Numbered from the stretch's first letter, positions 10,028 through 19,409 are shown. The stretch is DNA of 64,000 nt from JACZYA01 sp965247455 (GCA_965247455.1 CBDFHE010000017.1:496001-560000); one strand, 5' to 3'. Notes: generated by a model not told the origin, from the letters alone. Numbers and translations: made by a program.

Positions 10028-11404
10028 TTGAATCCTCTCGACAGTGTCAAGAGGCAAGAGGGCGCTGCATTCGTGCGCACACCAACCCGTGTTGGGCGCT
10101 ACCGCTGGTTGATGTGTTTTCTGTTGTTCCTGATCACAGTCAACAATTACATGGATCGGCAGGCGATCTCGATTGTGGCACCGGTGATCTCTACCGAATT
10201 CCACTTAAGCAACTCCGATATCGCCATCATCGTGAACGCTTTCCTGATTGCTTACACTGTCGGCCAGCTCTTTTCTGGCGCTTTCATGGACTGGGTCGGG
10301 TCACGAAACGGATACACCATCCTAGTCGTGCTGTGGTCACTGGCCGGCGTCTTGACGAGTCTGGCACGTGGCCTCTTCTCATTCAGCGCCTTTCGTTTTC
10401 TCCTTGGACTGGCAGAGTCAGGGAATTTCCCCGGCGGCGTCAAGGTTTCCGCTGAATGGTTCCCCCTGCAGGAGCGATCCACAGCCGTGGGAATTTTTAC
10501 CAGCGGCGCAAGCATTGGCGCAATCATCACTCCGCCGCTGATGGCTTATCTGGTTGTTACGGTTGGATGGCAGCTTGCCTTCATCCTTGTGGGGCTTCCA
10601 GGATTTTTCTGGGTGATCGCCTGGCGCAGGATGTATGCGCCAGTCACGAAGCATCCCCGAGTAGGTGAAGCGGAGCGCGCTCACATTCTAAGGGGTAGAA
10701 CCGAATCGCCCGAATCGCAACTGAAATCCGCTCCGCCCTGGAAATTCTTCTTACGGCAACGGATGTTTTGGGGGGTGTTCCTGGGACGATTCATCGAAGA
10801 ACCGGCTTCCTGGTTCTATTTTACTTGGCTTCCGCTCTACCTGAAGGGATTCCGCGGGCTCGCCCTGATGGATATCGGCTTTCTTCTGACTATCCCTTTT
10901 CTGACACTCGATCTCGGCTATATAGGCGGGGGATGGATCGCGTCGCGGCTCATCAAGCGCGGATGGTCGCTGAACCGTTCTCGGAAGACGGTGATGGTTC
11001 TCAGTGCTCTCTGCATGGTGGCGAGCATCCCCGCCCCCTTAGCTCCCACCACCTCCGGCTTTGTGCTGCTGATAAGCATTGCGACCTTTGGCCATGGGAG
11101 CTGGGCGTCGAACATAATGACACTTCCAGGGGACATTGCTCCTCACCGCTTGGTCGGCACCCTTTACGGGATGACTGCCTTTGGGGGCGGATTAGGTTCC
11201 ATCCTGTTCATGCAGATCACCGGCAAGCTCGTGGATGTCCAGCAGTCGTTTAACACGGCTTTCCTGATTGCGGGAATCTTGCCCTTGCTAGCCGCGCTGG
11301 TCGTCCTGACCGTAACCGGAAAAATCCGGCCCTTGCAGATGCCGGTTCACTCCGCGACCAGCCTGGGTTCTCCAGCCGATAACCCTCGCTTCTCCCAGAA
11401 CTAA
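10028..11404 (+). CDS. MFS transporter, anion:cation symporter (ACS)-like
   Basis: A 458-residue, 12-helix permease. The first helix is followed by NNYMDRQAISIVAP, typical of the hexuronate/phthalate ACS branch, and the loop after helix 2 reads MDWVGSRNGY, the family's motif A region. ACS members import small organic anions with protons. The start shown is TTG with a weak AGGTGG upstream; internal GTG or ATG codons within the next 30 residues are alternatives. It ends 13 bases before the DAO oxidase gene, so it is probably in the same operon and supplies the substrate of the oxidases. Confidence 0.88.
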   Translation: MNPLDSVKRQEGAAFVRTPTRVGRYRWLMCFLLFLITVNNYMDRQAISIVAPVISTEFHLSNSDIAIIVNAFLIAYTVGQLFSGAFMDWVGSRNGYTILVVLWSLAGVLTSLARGLFSFSAFRFLLGLAESGNFPGGVKVSAEWFPLQERSTAVGIFTSGASIGAIITPPLMAYLVVTVGWQLAFILVGLPGFFWVIAWRRMYAPVTKHPRVGEAERAHILRGRTESPESQLKSAPPWKFFLRQRMFWGVFLGRFIEEPASWFYFTWLPLYLKGFRGLALMDIGFLLTIPFLTLDLGYIGGGWIASRLIKRGWSLNRSRKTVMVLSALCMVASIPAPLAPTTSGFVLLISIATFGHGSWASNIMTLPGDIAPHRLVGTLYGMTAFGGGLGSILFMQITGKLVDVQQSFNTAFLIAGILPLLAALVVLTVTGKIRPLQMPVHSATSLGSPADNPRFSQN

Positions 11405-11417
11405 AGGAGGGCTTGAC

Positions 11418-12587
11418 ATGGCACGAACTGTGGATGCAGTGGTGATTGGAGCTGGTATCAATGGAGCCAGCATCGCATTTAACCTGGCTAAAATGGGATG
11501 CCGCAATGTGGCGGTGGTGGAAAAATTTCTCATTGCCTGTGGTGGGACGGGAAAGTCTGCGGCCATAGTCCGGCAACACTACTCCAGCGAAGTTCTAGTG
11601 AAAATGGTAAAGCGCTGCCGAGATATTTTTGAGTTTTTCCCTGACATGGTGGGAGGGAGCGCTGGTTTCGTAAAGACGGGTTACCTCTTTTTCATTCCAG
11701 ATTATGTCGTAGAGCCCTTCCGCGCCAATATCGCACTGCAGCAACGGCTGGGGGTGCGCACCTCTGTCATTTCGAAGGAAGAGGCTCGTGAAATCGCGCC
11801 CCAGATTGACCCCAACGACGCTGCGGCCATTGCCTATGAGCCCGACTCAGGCTACGCCGATCCGTACGAAGCCACTGTCTCATATCTAAAGCGCGCCATC
11901 GAACTCGGTGCTCGTCTGTATCAGACCTGTCCTGTCCAGTCAATCCGCACCAAGAAGGGGAAAGTAGAAGCTGTTATCACTGCCAAGGAAGAGTTCTCCA
12001 CCCCCCTAGTCGTAAACGTCACCGGACCCTGGGCTAACGTGATCGGCGAAATGGTGAACATCACCTATCCCATAAAGGTGACGCGTGAGCAGGAGATTCT
12101 ATTCCGGCCCAAAGTACCTTCCGATCGTCCAACTGTGACCGTCTCCGACATGTGCGGCGCCATCTACTTTCGTCCCTTTGGTCCTGATTTGCTGGTTGGG
12201 CGCGGCTTTCCCAAGGAGTACGAAGAGGTGGATCCCGACAACTTCCGGGAGGGGGTCGAACAAGGATTCATCGAGGAAATTGTGGAGCGCGCAATTAAAC
12301 GGGTCCCCAGCTTGGAAGAGGCCCTGTGTCTTCGCGGTTACAGTGGTCTTTACGATGTAACCCCGGACTGGCACCCCATCATTGGCACTCATCCCGAGCT
12401 CAAGGGGTACATCAGCGCGGTTGGTTTCAGCGGACACGGCTACAAGCTGGCGCCTGTTGTAGGAGAGGCGGTGGCGGAGCTCATTTTGGAAGGGAAGCCG
12501 CGTGAGGTGGATTTGAGTCTCTTTAGCGCCGACCGGTTCGAGACCGGGCGTCTGTTCAAGGCGGCGTACGGCGGCAACCGGGCCTGA
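11418..12587 (+). CDS. FAD-dependent oxidoreductase, DAO family (first SoxB-like protein)
   Basis: A 389-residue flavoprotein with an N-terminal dinucleotide-binding fold (VIGAGINGASIAFNLAKMG), the family's post-FAD motif GGTGKSAAIVRQHY, and the C-terminal GFSGHGYKLAP block. It belongs with sarcosine oxidase beta and dimethylglycine oxidase relatives that oxidise N-methyl or secondary amino acids. It is clearly different from the second SoxB-like protein at 16487-17698, which keeps the classical SoxB N-terminus. A strong AAAGGAGG lies 7 bases before the ATG. It may act on a different N-methylated intermediate or form its own complex; no partner is obvious. Confidence 0.87.
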   Translation: MARTVDAVVIGAGINGASIAFNLAKMGCRNVAVVEKFLIACGGTGKSAAIVRQHYSSEVLVKMVKRCRDIFEFFPDMVGGSAGFVKTGYLFFIPDYVVEPFRANIALQQRLGVRTSVISKEEAREIAPQIDPNDAAAIAYEPDSGYADPYEATVSYLKRAIELGARLYQTCPVQSIRTKKGKVEAVITAKEEFSTPLVVNVTGPWANVIGEMVNITYPIKVTREQEILFRPKVPSDRPTVTVSDMCGAIYFRPFGPDLLVGRGFPKEYEEVDPDNFREGVEQGFIEEIVERAIKRVPSLEEALCLRGYSGLYDVTPDWHPIIGTHPELKGYISAVGFSGHGYKLAPVVGEAVAELILEGKPREVDLSLFSADRFETGRLFKAAYGGNRA

Positions 12588-12600
12588 GGTTCGAAGAACT

Positions 12601-12867
12601 ATGTCCTTTCTTGTGAAATGTCCGAACTGCGGTGACCGGGGAGTTTACGAGTTTCGCTTCGGCGGAGAGTACCGCGAGCGCCCCCAGCCGGACGCTTCCG
12701 ACCGCACTTGGTTCGAATATATCTATGGGCGCAACAACATAGATGGTGTGCAAAAAGAGTGGTGGTACCACCGTGACGGCTGTGGCCAGTGGTTCCTAGC
12801 GGACAGAGACACCATTAGTAACTCGGTGTTGGCAACAATGTGGCCAGAGGAATCGGGTCATGAGTAA
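12601..12867 (+). CDS. soxD: Sarcosine oxidase delta subunit
   Basis: An 88-residue protein with the SoxD zinc-site pattern: CPNCG at residues 8-12 and HRDGCGQWF near residue 57. The central WFEYIYGRNN and KEWWYH segments are conserved in this subunit. SoxD is the small zinc-binding structural subunit of the heterotetrameric enzyme. It starts 13 bases after the upstream oxidase and its 3' end overlaps the start of soxA by 8 bases, which indicates coupled translation. Confidence 0.92.
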   Translation: MSFLVKCPNCGDRGVYEFRFGGEYRERPQPDASDRTWFEYIYGRNNIDGVQKEWWYHRDGCGQWFLADRDTISNSVLATMWPEESGHE

Positions 12868-15769
12868 CAACAGTCTCCGACTACCGCCACATCCAACACA
12901 GCAGGTGGACTATTCGCGCCGGCTTGTTTTCCGCTTCGACGGTAAGCCTGTCCAGGCGTTTGCCGGTGAGACCGTCGCCATGGCGTTGTTTGCCGCTGGC
13001 CGGCGGATTTTTAGCCGCAGCTTCAAGTACCATCGCCCGCGCGGCCTCTTGTGTTGTTCTGGAGACTGCCCGAACTGCCTGATGGAGATCGATGGTAGAC
13101 CCAACATGCGTGCTTGCCGGATACCTGTCCGTGCGGGGGTGCAAGTTTTTTCTCAACACGCCTGGCCGTCGCTCGACCACGACTTCCTGCATATCATTGA
13201 GCTCTTCAGCTGGCTGTTGCCCATCGGCTTCTATTACAAGACGCTGTACAAGCCTAAGCTGCTTTGGAAGCTGGCCGAACCGATCATTCGTCGCTTAGCG
13301 GGACTCGGTGTCGTCCGTATCGAGAATCCCATTCATGGCGATTATGAACACCGGTACGAATTTTCCGACGTAACCGTGGTCGGAGGCGGCCCGGCAGGAA
13401 TGCAGGCGGCTTTGAATGCCGGGGTCGGGGGAGCCTCCGTTACGCTCGTGGACTCCGAGGATCGACTGGGAGGACATTTGCGGTACCAAACCAGGACTTA
13501 TGATGGTATCCCCTCCTACCAGGGACTTCCCGGATACGAAATAGCGCGCAAGATGGAATCCGCTGTCCGGGCCCATCCGAACATTCAGGTCTTGAATAAC
13601 GCCACGGTGGTGGGTGTCTACGAGGGCTCCCTCCTGCCTGTAATCCAGGGAAACCGCCTAATCCATCTTCGGACGAAATGCCTGATTGTCGCTACCGGCT
13701 GTCACCAATACCCTTTAGTCTTTCGGAACAACGATCTTCCGGGCGTGATGCTGGGCCGCGCCGCCCTGCGCATGATCAATCTCTTCGGGATTCGGCCGGG
13801 GCATCGTGCCGTGGTGGTGACGGCTGATGATCGCGGGTACGACCTCGCGTCCGAGTGTCTGCGTTCCGGTATCGAAGTGGCTGAAGTCGTTGACGCCCGT
13901 CCCGGAGGTTCGGGCGATCCCCAGGCATCTCAATTGCGACTACAGGGTGTTCCCATCAGCACCGGTTCGACCATACGTGCGGCGATTGGGAGTCGTTCTG
14001 TCAAAGCAGCCCGGCTGGGCCCCCTAGACCAGAACGGCCGGCCCGCTTTGGGACCCGAACGGGTCGTCAAATGCGATTTGGTGCTGCTCTCAACCGCGTG
14101 GCAGCCCGCGGCTGCGCTTCTTTACCAAGCCGGATGCAAGCTGGAATTTGACCCACAACTCGGACAGCCGGTCCCGAGCAGCTTTGCGCCGAGCGTCCTC
14201 GCCGCCGGAGAAGTCCTCGGACTGCGACTTCTGCCCGACATTGTCTTCTCTGGCCAAGAGGCAGGAACCAGCGCCGCGGGTCTGTTGGGTGGAGGCCCCC
14301 GTCCCCCGGCGACTGACAGAATCGCACCGTTGCTAGCCCGCGTTCGCAGAACCTCTCCCGCCTTTCCCATTTCCAACACCACGGGACAGAAAAAGAACTT
14401 CGTCTGCTTGTGCGAGGACGTGCTGGAAAAGGACTTGCGGCAGGGAGTGGGAGAAGGTTATGACGAAATAGAAACCCTCAAGCGCTATAGCACGGTTTCC
14501 ATGGGTCCCTGCCAAGGAAAAATGTGCGCGCGCCCCTCGGCGGAGATTTGCGCGCAGGCCACGGGCAAGGAGGTGGGGTCGATCGGCACCACGACCGCCA
14601 GGCCCCCCTTGTCTCCGGTCCCACTTGGGGCGTTGGCCGGGCCGGAATTTCACCCGGTCAAACTCACCAGCATGCACTACAAACATACGGCGCTAACCAG
14701 CAACATGATGAATATGGGTACCTGGAAGCGGCCGTATCTCTATACCTCCATCGCGCAGGAGTACGAAGCCGTGCGCAAGAAAGCCGGGCTCATCGACGTG
14801 AGCACCTTAGGGAAACTCGTGGTCAAAGGGCAAGATGCTCCTCGGCTGTTGGACAAGGTATATACCCACTGGTTTTCAAAGCTCAAACCCGGGCGCATCC
14901 GCTACAGCATGATCTGTGATGAGAGCGGCATCATCGTGGACGACGGCACCGTAGCCCGGCTTGCAAACGACCACTATTACATCACCACCACGACCGGCAA
15001 TGTTGATTTCGTTGAGCACTGGTTAAAGTGGTGGGCCGCCGGGACGGGCTGGTGTGTTCATATCCTCAACCTAACCGCCGGCTATGGTGCGGTGAACCTG
15101 GCGGGGCCGTGCGCCCGAGACACCCTCTCAAAGCTCACCGAGGTTGATCTGTCGCAAACGGCCTTCCGCTATATGGATTGTCGAGAAAGTGCCGTCGCTG
15201 GAGTTCCTGCCCTGCTGCTGCGGATCGGATTCGTGGGCGAAACAGGCTGGGAAATCCATTTTCCCGCTGAGTACGGCGAGCACCTATGGGATCGCATCAC
15301 GGAGGCCGGGCGCGAATTCGGAATTCAGCCCTTCGGCGTAGAAACCCAGCGGTTGCTCCGCCTGGAGAAGAAGCATCTGATCGTGGGCCAGGATACCGAT
15401 GCCCTTTCCAACCCTTTCGAGGCGAATTCGGGCTGGGTGGTAAAGCTGGATAAGCCTGACTTCATCGGCCGCCACGCGCTGCAGAAGCTTCAAAAGGAAC
15501 CTATGCGGAATCGTCTGATCGGCTTCCGAATCAAGAGCGCTCTTATCCCGGAGGACGGCAACGCCGTTGCCATTTCGGGAAAGCTCGTTGGCCGTGTCAC
15601 CAGCGTTCGCTTCAGCCCGTTGCTCAACGAGTATGTAGGCATGGCTTGGGTTCAGTTGCGGTATGCGCAAGAGGGAACAGAGATCCAATTGCATGTGGAC
15701 GGGAAGCTGTGCCCCGCAACGGTGGTCGAGAATCCTTTCTATGATCCCCCTGGGGTGAGGCTGAAATGA
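12860..15769 (+). CDS. soxA: Sarcosine oxidase alpha subunit with extra iron-sulfur cysteines
   Basis: A 969-residue protein. The N-terminus (residues 20-100) is a ferredoxin-like domain with cysteines at 65, 66, 70, 73 and 86 (GLLCCSGDCPNCLMEIDG), enough for a [2Fe-2S] site. A FAD/NAD Rossmann domain follows (VVGGGPAGMQAALNAG near 175). Then comes a BFD-like segment with paired cysteines (FVCLCEDV and GPCQGKMC, about 515-560). The C-terminal ~370 residues are a GcvT-like folate domain that passes the oxidised methyl group to tetrahydrofolate. Classical SoxA, as I recall it, lacks the N-terminal cysteines, so this belongs to a variant branch. It overlaps soxD by 8 bases and soxG by 4. Confidence 0.92.
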   Translation: MSNNSLRLPPHPTQQVDYSRRLVFRFDGKPVQAFAGETVAMALFAAGRRIFSRSFKYHRPRGLLCCSGDCPNCLMEIDGRPNMRACRIPVRAGVQVFSQHAWPSLDHDFLHIIELFSWLLPIGFYYKTLYKPKLLWKLAEPIIRRLAGLGVVRIENPIHGDYEHRYEFSDVTVVGGGPAGMQAALNAGVGGASVTLVDSEDRLGGHLRYQTRTYDGIPSYQGLPGYEIARKMESAVRAHPNIQVLNNATVVGVYEGSLLPVIQGNRLIHLRTKCLIVATGCHQYPLVFRNNDLPGVMLGRAALRMINLFGIRPGHRAVVVTADDRGYDLASECLRSGIEVAEVVDARPGGSGDPQASQLRLQGVPISTGSTIRAAIGSRSVKAARLGPLDQNGRPALGPERVVKCDLVLLSTAWQPAAALLYQAGCKLEFDPQLGQPVPSSFAPSVLAAGEVLGLRLLPDIVFSGQEAGTSAAGLLGGGPRPPATDRIAPLLARVRRTSPAFPISNTTGQKKNFVCLCEDVLEKDLRQGVGEGYDEIETLKRYSTVSMGPCQGKMCARPSAEICAQATGKEVGSIGTTTARPPLSPVPLGALAGPEFHPVKLTSMHYKHTALTSNMMNMGTWKRPYLYTSIAQEYEAVRKKAGLIDVSTLGKLVVKGQDAPRLLDKVYTHWFSKLKPGRIRYSMICDESGIIVDDGTVARLANDHYYITTTTGNVDFVEHWLKWWAAGTGWCVHILNLTAGYGAVNLAGPCARDTLSKLTEVDLSQTAFRYMDCRESAVAGVPALLLRIGFVGETGWEIHFPAEYGEHLWDRITEAGREFGIQPFGVETQRLLRLEKKHLIVGQDTDALSNPFEANSGWVVKLDKPDFIGRHALQKLQKEPMRNRLIGFRIKSALIPEDGNAVAISGKLVGRVTSVRFSPLLNEYVGMAWVQLRYAQEGTEIQLHVDGKLCPATVVENPFYDPPGVRLK

Positions 15770-16503
15770 CCGCCCTCTATGGACTCACACCCATGCACCA
15801 GTGGCACCGAGAACATGGTGCGCGCTTTACGGAGGAAGCGGGCTGGAAACGTACTGAAAGCTACGGCGATCCCGACCAAGAAACTGCTTCCGTTTCCACT
15901 GCAGTCGGAATCTGTGATACAAGCTCCTTGACGAAAATCGACGTTCAAGGGACAGCCAGCGACTCTTTCCTGCGGCGATACTTGGCGCTCCCCCTACCGC
16001 GCCCGGGCTTTTGCCTCTCAAGCAGTTCTTCTGCCGTTTCGGTCGGTGGTGCCTTACTGCACGTCTCGCGTTTGACCTCCCATCGTTTCCTGCTGTTGAC
16101 TGAACCAGGAAGCCGGAGGGTTCTCTCCCAGCGTCTGTCAGACGCGGCATCAGCTTCTGGGTGCGTGCATGTGACCGACTTGACTTCCGCCTACGCCGCG
16201 ATTCACCTGGTTGGTCCCAAAAGCCTGGATCTCTTGAAAAAGCTTTGCCCAGCCGATTTAGCTCCTCGAAGCTTCCCTTCCAGCCGATGCGTGCAAGCGC
16301 CGGTTGCCAAAGTCGGTGGACTGCTGATTCGGGAGGATATCGCGGGACTGCTCGCTTACTACCTCCTGGTTTCGCGCGATTATGGCGAGTACGTCTGGAA
16401 GTGCGTCATGGCCGCGGGGCAGGAGTATGGGATTCGGCCCTTCGGGCTGACCGCAGAGCGACGATTGGAGAGGAAGGAGGCCAAGGGTGTGGCAGCTATT
16501 TAG
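15766..16503 (+). CDS. soxG: Sarcosine oxidase gamma subunit-like, GcvT-related
   Basis: A 245-residue protein whose fold-defining segments (GICDTSSLTKIDVQG, LTSAYAAIHLVGPKS, YGEYVWKCVMAAGQEYGIRPFG) match the SoxG/aminomethyltransferase superfamily. SoxG is the folate-domain-like subunit that helps build the tunnel between the flavin site and the tetrahydrofolate site. It overlaps soxA by 4 bases (ATGA) and soxB by 17. The Ser-rich stretch LSSSSSAVSV near residue 87 is unusual. The gene order delta-alpha-gamma-beta differs from the usual soxBDAG, which supports a separately assembled cluster. Confidence 0.8.
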   Translation: MTALYGLTPMHQWHREHGARFTEEAGWKRTESYGDPDQETASVSTAVGICDTSSLTKIDVQGTASDSFLRRYLALPLPRPGFCLSSSSSAVSVGGALLHVSRLTSHRFLLLTEPGSRRVLSQRLSDAASASGCVHVTDLTSAYAAIHLVGPKSLDLLKKLCPADLAPRSFPSSRCVQAPVAKVGGLLIREDIAGLLAYYLLVSRDYGEYVWKCVMAAGQEYGIRPFGLTAERRLERKEAKGVAAI

Positions 16504-17698
16504 TCGCGATCGCATGTGGCAGAAAGCGTCTCTGCGCAACCACTATGATGTTGTGATTATTGGCGCCGGCATTCACGGGCTCGCAATTAGTTACTATCTG
16601 TGCAAGCGTGGCATCCGCAACGTCGCGGTTCTTGAGCGTTCTTATCTGGGCGCCGGTAACAGCGGCCGCAACACGGCAATCCTTCGTTCCAATTATCGTA
16701 CCCCGGAGGGTATCCCCTTTTACGATGAGAGCATCAAGATTTGGGAGAACCTCTCCAGCGAACTTGATTTCAACTTGCTCTTCAGCCAGGAGGGTCACTT
16801 GACGGTGGCCCATACAGATGTCGCCATGAATGGGCTTCGTGTTCGGGCTGATGCAAATTGCTTGTTGGGTGTTAACAGCCGACTGGTGGATCCCAGCGAG
16901 ATCAAGAAGATGGTACCGGCCATTGACATCAGCCGGGATGTGCGCTACCCGATTCTGGGCGGGTTGTACCATCCACCTGGTGGGATCATTCGGCATGATG
17001 CGGTGGTGTGGGCCTATGCGCGAGCCGCAAATCGCCTGGGGGCGGAAATACACACACGCACGGCAGTAATCGGCATCAGCCGCAAGAACGGGCGGATCGA
17101 GTCAGTGCAGACTACGCAGGGGAACATCAAGACGGGAGTCGTTGTGAATGCTACCTCTGGTTGGTGCACCACCATTGCCCGCATGGTCGGCGTCTCATTG
17201 CCGGTCACATCTCATCCCTTGCAGGCGTGTGTAACGGAACCGCTCAAACCATTTCTGAACAAGGTTGTTGTTTCTGCGAATCTCCATGTCTATGTGAACC
17301 AAAGTGATCGTGGCGAACTCGTTCTGGGCTCCGAGATCGATCCGTACACCTCTTACAGCCAGCGTTCAACACTGCCTACGCAAGAGATGATCGCCGCCCA
17401 CACCCTGGACCTGTTTCCGTGCCTGCGCCACGTTTCTGTGATGCGGCAGTGGAGTGGGGTCTGCGATATGACCCCGGACTACAGCCCGATTCTCGGTGCA
17501 GCACCTGAAGTTAAGAACTTTATCCAAGATGTGGGTTGGGGAACATATGGCTTCAAGGCGGGACCTGTGTCGGGATTCCGTATCGCCGAGCTGATAGACA
17601 CAGGGAGAACTCCCGAGTTGATTCGGCCTTTTGCACTTTCCCGCTTCGTGGAGAATCGGCTCGTTGGCGAGAAGGCCGCCGCTGCGGTTTCCAGCTAG
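16487..17698 (+). CDS. soxB: Sarcosine oxidase beta subunit
   Basis: A 403-residue DAO-family flavoprotein with the classical SoxB N-terminus: a short W-rich lead, then YDVVIIGAGIHGLAISYYL and the marker LGAGNSGRNTAILRSNY, where SoxB carries its FMN/FAD-region residues. The C-terminus has CDMTPDYSPILG and a GTYGFKAGP block. SoxB oxidises sarcosine to the imine and hands the methylene group to the SoxA/SoxG folate site. GTG was chosen as start because AGGAAGGAGG sits 7 bases upstream and the first residues match family members; ATG at 16514 is the alternative. It overlaps the end of soxG. Confidence 0.9.
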   Translation: MWQLFSRDRMWQKASLRNHYDVVIIGAGIHGLAISYYLCKRGIRNVAVLERSYLGAGNSGRNTAILRSNYRTPEGIPFYDESIKIWENLSSELDFNLLFSQEGHLTVAHTDVAMNGLRVRADANCLLGVNSRLVDPSEIKKMVPAIDISRDVRYPILGGLYHPPGGIIRHDAVVWAYARAANRLGAEIHTRTAVIGISRKNGRIESVQTTQGNIKTGVVVNATSGWCTTIARMVGVSLPVTSHPLQACVTEPLKPFLNKVVVSANLHVYVNQSDRGELVLGSEIDPYTSYSQRSTLPTQEMIAAHTLDLFPCLRHVSVMRQWSGVCDMTPDYSPILGAAPEVKNFIQDVGWGTYGFKAGPVSGFRIAELIDTGRTPELIRPFALSRFVENRLVGEKAAAAVSS

Positions 17699-17746
17699 TA
17701 CCAACCGCTGCTTGGCTGCGAGGAAGCAGAGAAAGGGGGTTCTTCT

Positions 17747-18391
17747 ATGGCTCGAACCCAAACGGAGCTTTTGGAAAGATTCCGGGAGGTCTCGCTTTGT
17801 CAGCTGGCCGATGCTATGGGAGCGTCTTGGCCCATCGAAACCAGCATCCGACCGATCGATCCACAGTTTCGGATCTGCGGGCCAGCTGAGACCGTCTTGT
17901 GCGAGCCTGACGACAATTGGACCGTACATCATGGTTTGCATCTTGCCCAGGCTGGTTGCATCTTAGTGGTTTCCGGGTCCGGGAGCTGTGGAGCGGCACT
18001 TTGGGGAGAGTTGATGTCGATCTCCGCTCAAGCTAAGGGCCTAAGCGGGACCATCATCGATGGCGCCGCGCGCGACCCGCTTGAGATCAAGGCTTTGGCC
18101 TACCCCGTTTTTTCGCGCGGGATCACCCCCCGAAAAGCGATGAAAGAAAAGTATGGGCAGCTGGACATCCCCGTCCCCTGTGGTTCGCTGGTGGTGAATC
18201 CCGGAGATATCATCTTTGCTGATGCCAACGGCATACTGGCTCTTCCGCAAGCCCGCGCTGCGGAAGCTCTCCAGAAAGCAGTAGAAGTTTCGCGAAAGGA
18301 GAAAGAGGCTAAAGAACAGATCCGTATCGGCCGCACTCTTTTCGATCTCTTGGGCTTGGACAAACGTCTGCCAAAGAAGAAGGTCAGATAA
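17747..18391 (+). CDS. RraA-like / HMG aldolase family protein
   Basis: A 214-residue protein with the RraA-family landmarks GELMS (near residue 85) and DGAARDPLEI (near 103), which in HMG/CHA aldolases hold the metal and pyruvate-binding residues. The family includes 4-hydroxy-4-methyl-2-oxoglutarate aldolase, oxaloacetate decarboxylase and the RNase E inhibitor RraA. In catabolic clusters an aldolase or decarboxylase on a keto acid is the commoner role. A GGGGG-type ribosome site precedes the ATG. It lies 48 bases after soxB and 12 before purU, so all three are probably co-expressed. Confidence 0.83.
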   Translation: MARTQTELLERFREVSLCQLADAMGASWPIETSIRPIDPQFRICGPAETVLCEPDDNWTVHHGLHLAQAGCILVVSGSGSCGAALWGELMSISAQAKGLSGTIIDGAARDPLEIKALAYPVFSRGITPRKAMKEKYGQLDIPVPCGSLVVNPGDIIFADANGILALPQARAAEALQKAVEVSRKEKEAKEQIRIGRTLFDLLGLDKRLPKKKVR

Positions 18392-18403
18392 AGGAATCCG
18401 TAC

Positions 18404-19261
18404 GTGGAGAGAAGAACAGCCGTACTGTTGATTTTCTGCCCCGACCAGAAAGGCCTGGTGGCGAAAATCTCGAATTTTATCTATCGCAACGGGGGCAACA
18501 TCATTCAAGCTGAGCAACATATTGACTTGCAGCAGAACATCTTTTTCCATCGAGTGGAATGGGATTTGGACGGGTTTTCCCTGCCGTGCAACGAAATTGG
18601 AGATGCCTTCCACGAGCTGGCCGAGCGGTTCCAGCTGCAATGGGAGCTTCGATTTTCGTACCACAATTCACGCATAGCCATTTTTGTTTCCAGATACGAT
18701 CACTGCCTACTTGACCTGCTGTACCGGAACAAGGTCAAGGAAATCCCAGGCTATATTGTCAGCATCATCAGCAACCACCCAGATCTCGAGCTGGTTGTTG
18801 CTCCTTTCAGCATTCCATTCCGCGTTTTTCCTATTACCCCGGAGAACAAGGAAGATCAGGAAGAGCGAGAGCTCACACTCCTGAATAAACTGGGAGTCGA
18901 TCTGGTGGTGATGGCTCGGTACATGCAGGTCCTTACTTCTCGGTTTATACAGTGCTACCCCAATCGTATCATCAATATTCATCACTCCTTCTTGCCCGCC
19001 TTCACCGGAAAGAAGCCTTACCACCAAGCATACGAACGGGGAGTGAAGCTTATCGGTGTTACCAGTCATTATGTAACCGAGGACTTGGACCAAGGTCCCA
19101 TAATTGAACAAGATGTTTGCCGCATATCACACCGGGAGACAGTGGAAGAGATGGTGCTCAAAGGACGTGACCTGGAACGGCAAGTTCTTGGACGTGCTGT
19201 TCGCCTGCACTTATTGAATCGTGTCCTGCCCTATGGAAACAAGACCGTAGTCTTCAACTGA
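18404..19261 (+). CDS. purU: Formyltetrahydrofolate deformylase
   Basis: A 285-residue protein: an N-terminal ACT domain (FCPDQKGLVAKISNFIYRNGGNI) followed by the formyltransferase fold. The catalytic segments INIHHSFLPAF and GVTSHYVTEDLDQGPII hold the Asn, His and Asp residues. PurU hydrolyses 10-formyl-tetrahydrofolate to formate and tetrahydrofolate. Next to a sarcosine oxidase that loads C1 units onto tetrahydrofolate, this is the expected valve to regenerate free folate. The same pairing is known from soxBDAG-purU operons. GTG start with AAAGGA upstream. Confidence 0.93.
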   Translation: MERRTAVLLIFCPDQKGLVAKISNFIYRNGGNIIQAEQHIDLQQNIFFHRVEWDLDGFSLPCNEIGDAFHELAERFQLQWELRFSYHNSRIAIFVSRYDHCLLDLLYRNKVKEIPGYIVSIISNHPDLELVVAPFSIPFRVFPITPENKEDQEERELTLLNKLGVDLVVMARYMQVLTSRFIQCYPNRIINIHHSFLPAFTGKKPYHQAYERGVKLIGVTSHYVTEDLDQGPIIEQDVCRISHRETVEEMVLKGRDLERQVLGRAVRLHLLNRVLPYGNKTVVFN

Positions 19262-19409
19262 GCTGATGATAGCCGTATCTCCTAGTTCGGGAGCTATCAG
19301 TGCAGCTTCCTCAGGACTTTCAAGCATAGGCGAGTTAGAAAGCAATAGTTGGGCTAGCAACGAGCCAGCCCTGAGAGAGAAATTAGAGAATCTCAAAAGG
19401 TAGGGGGCG

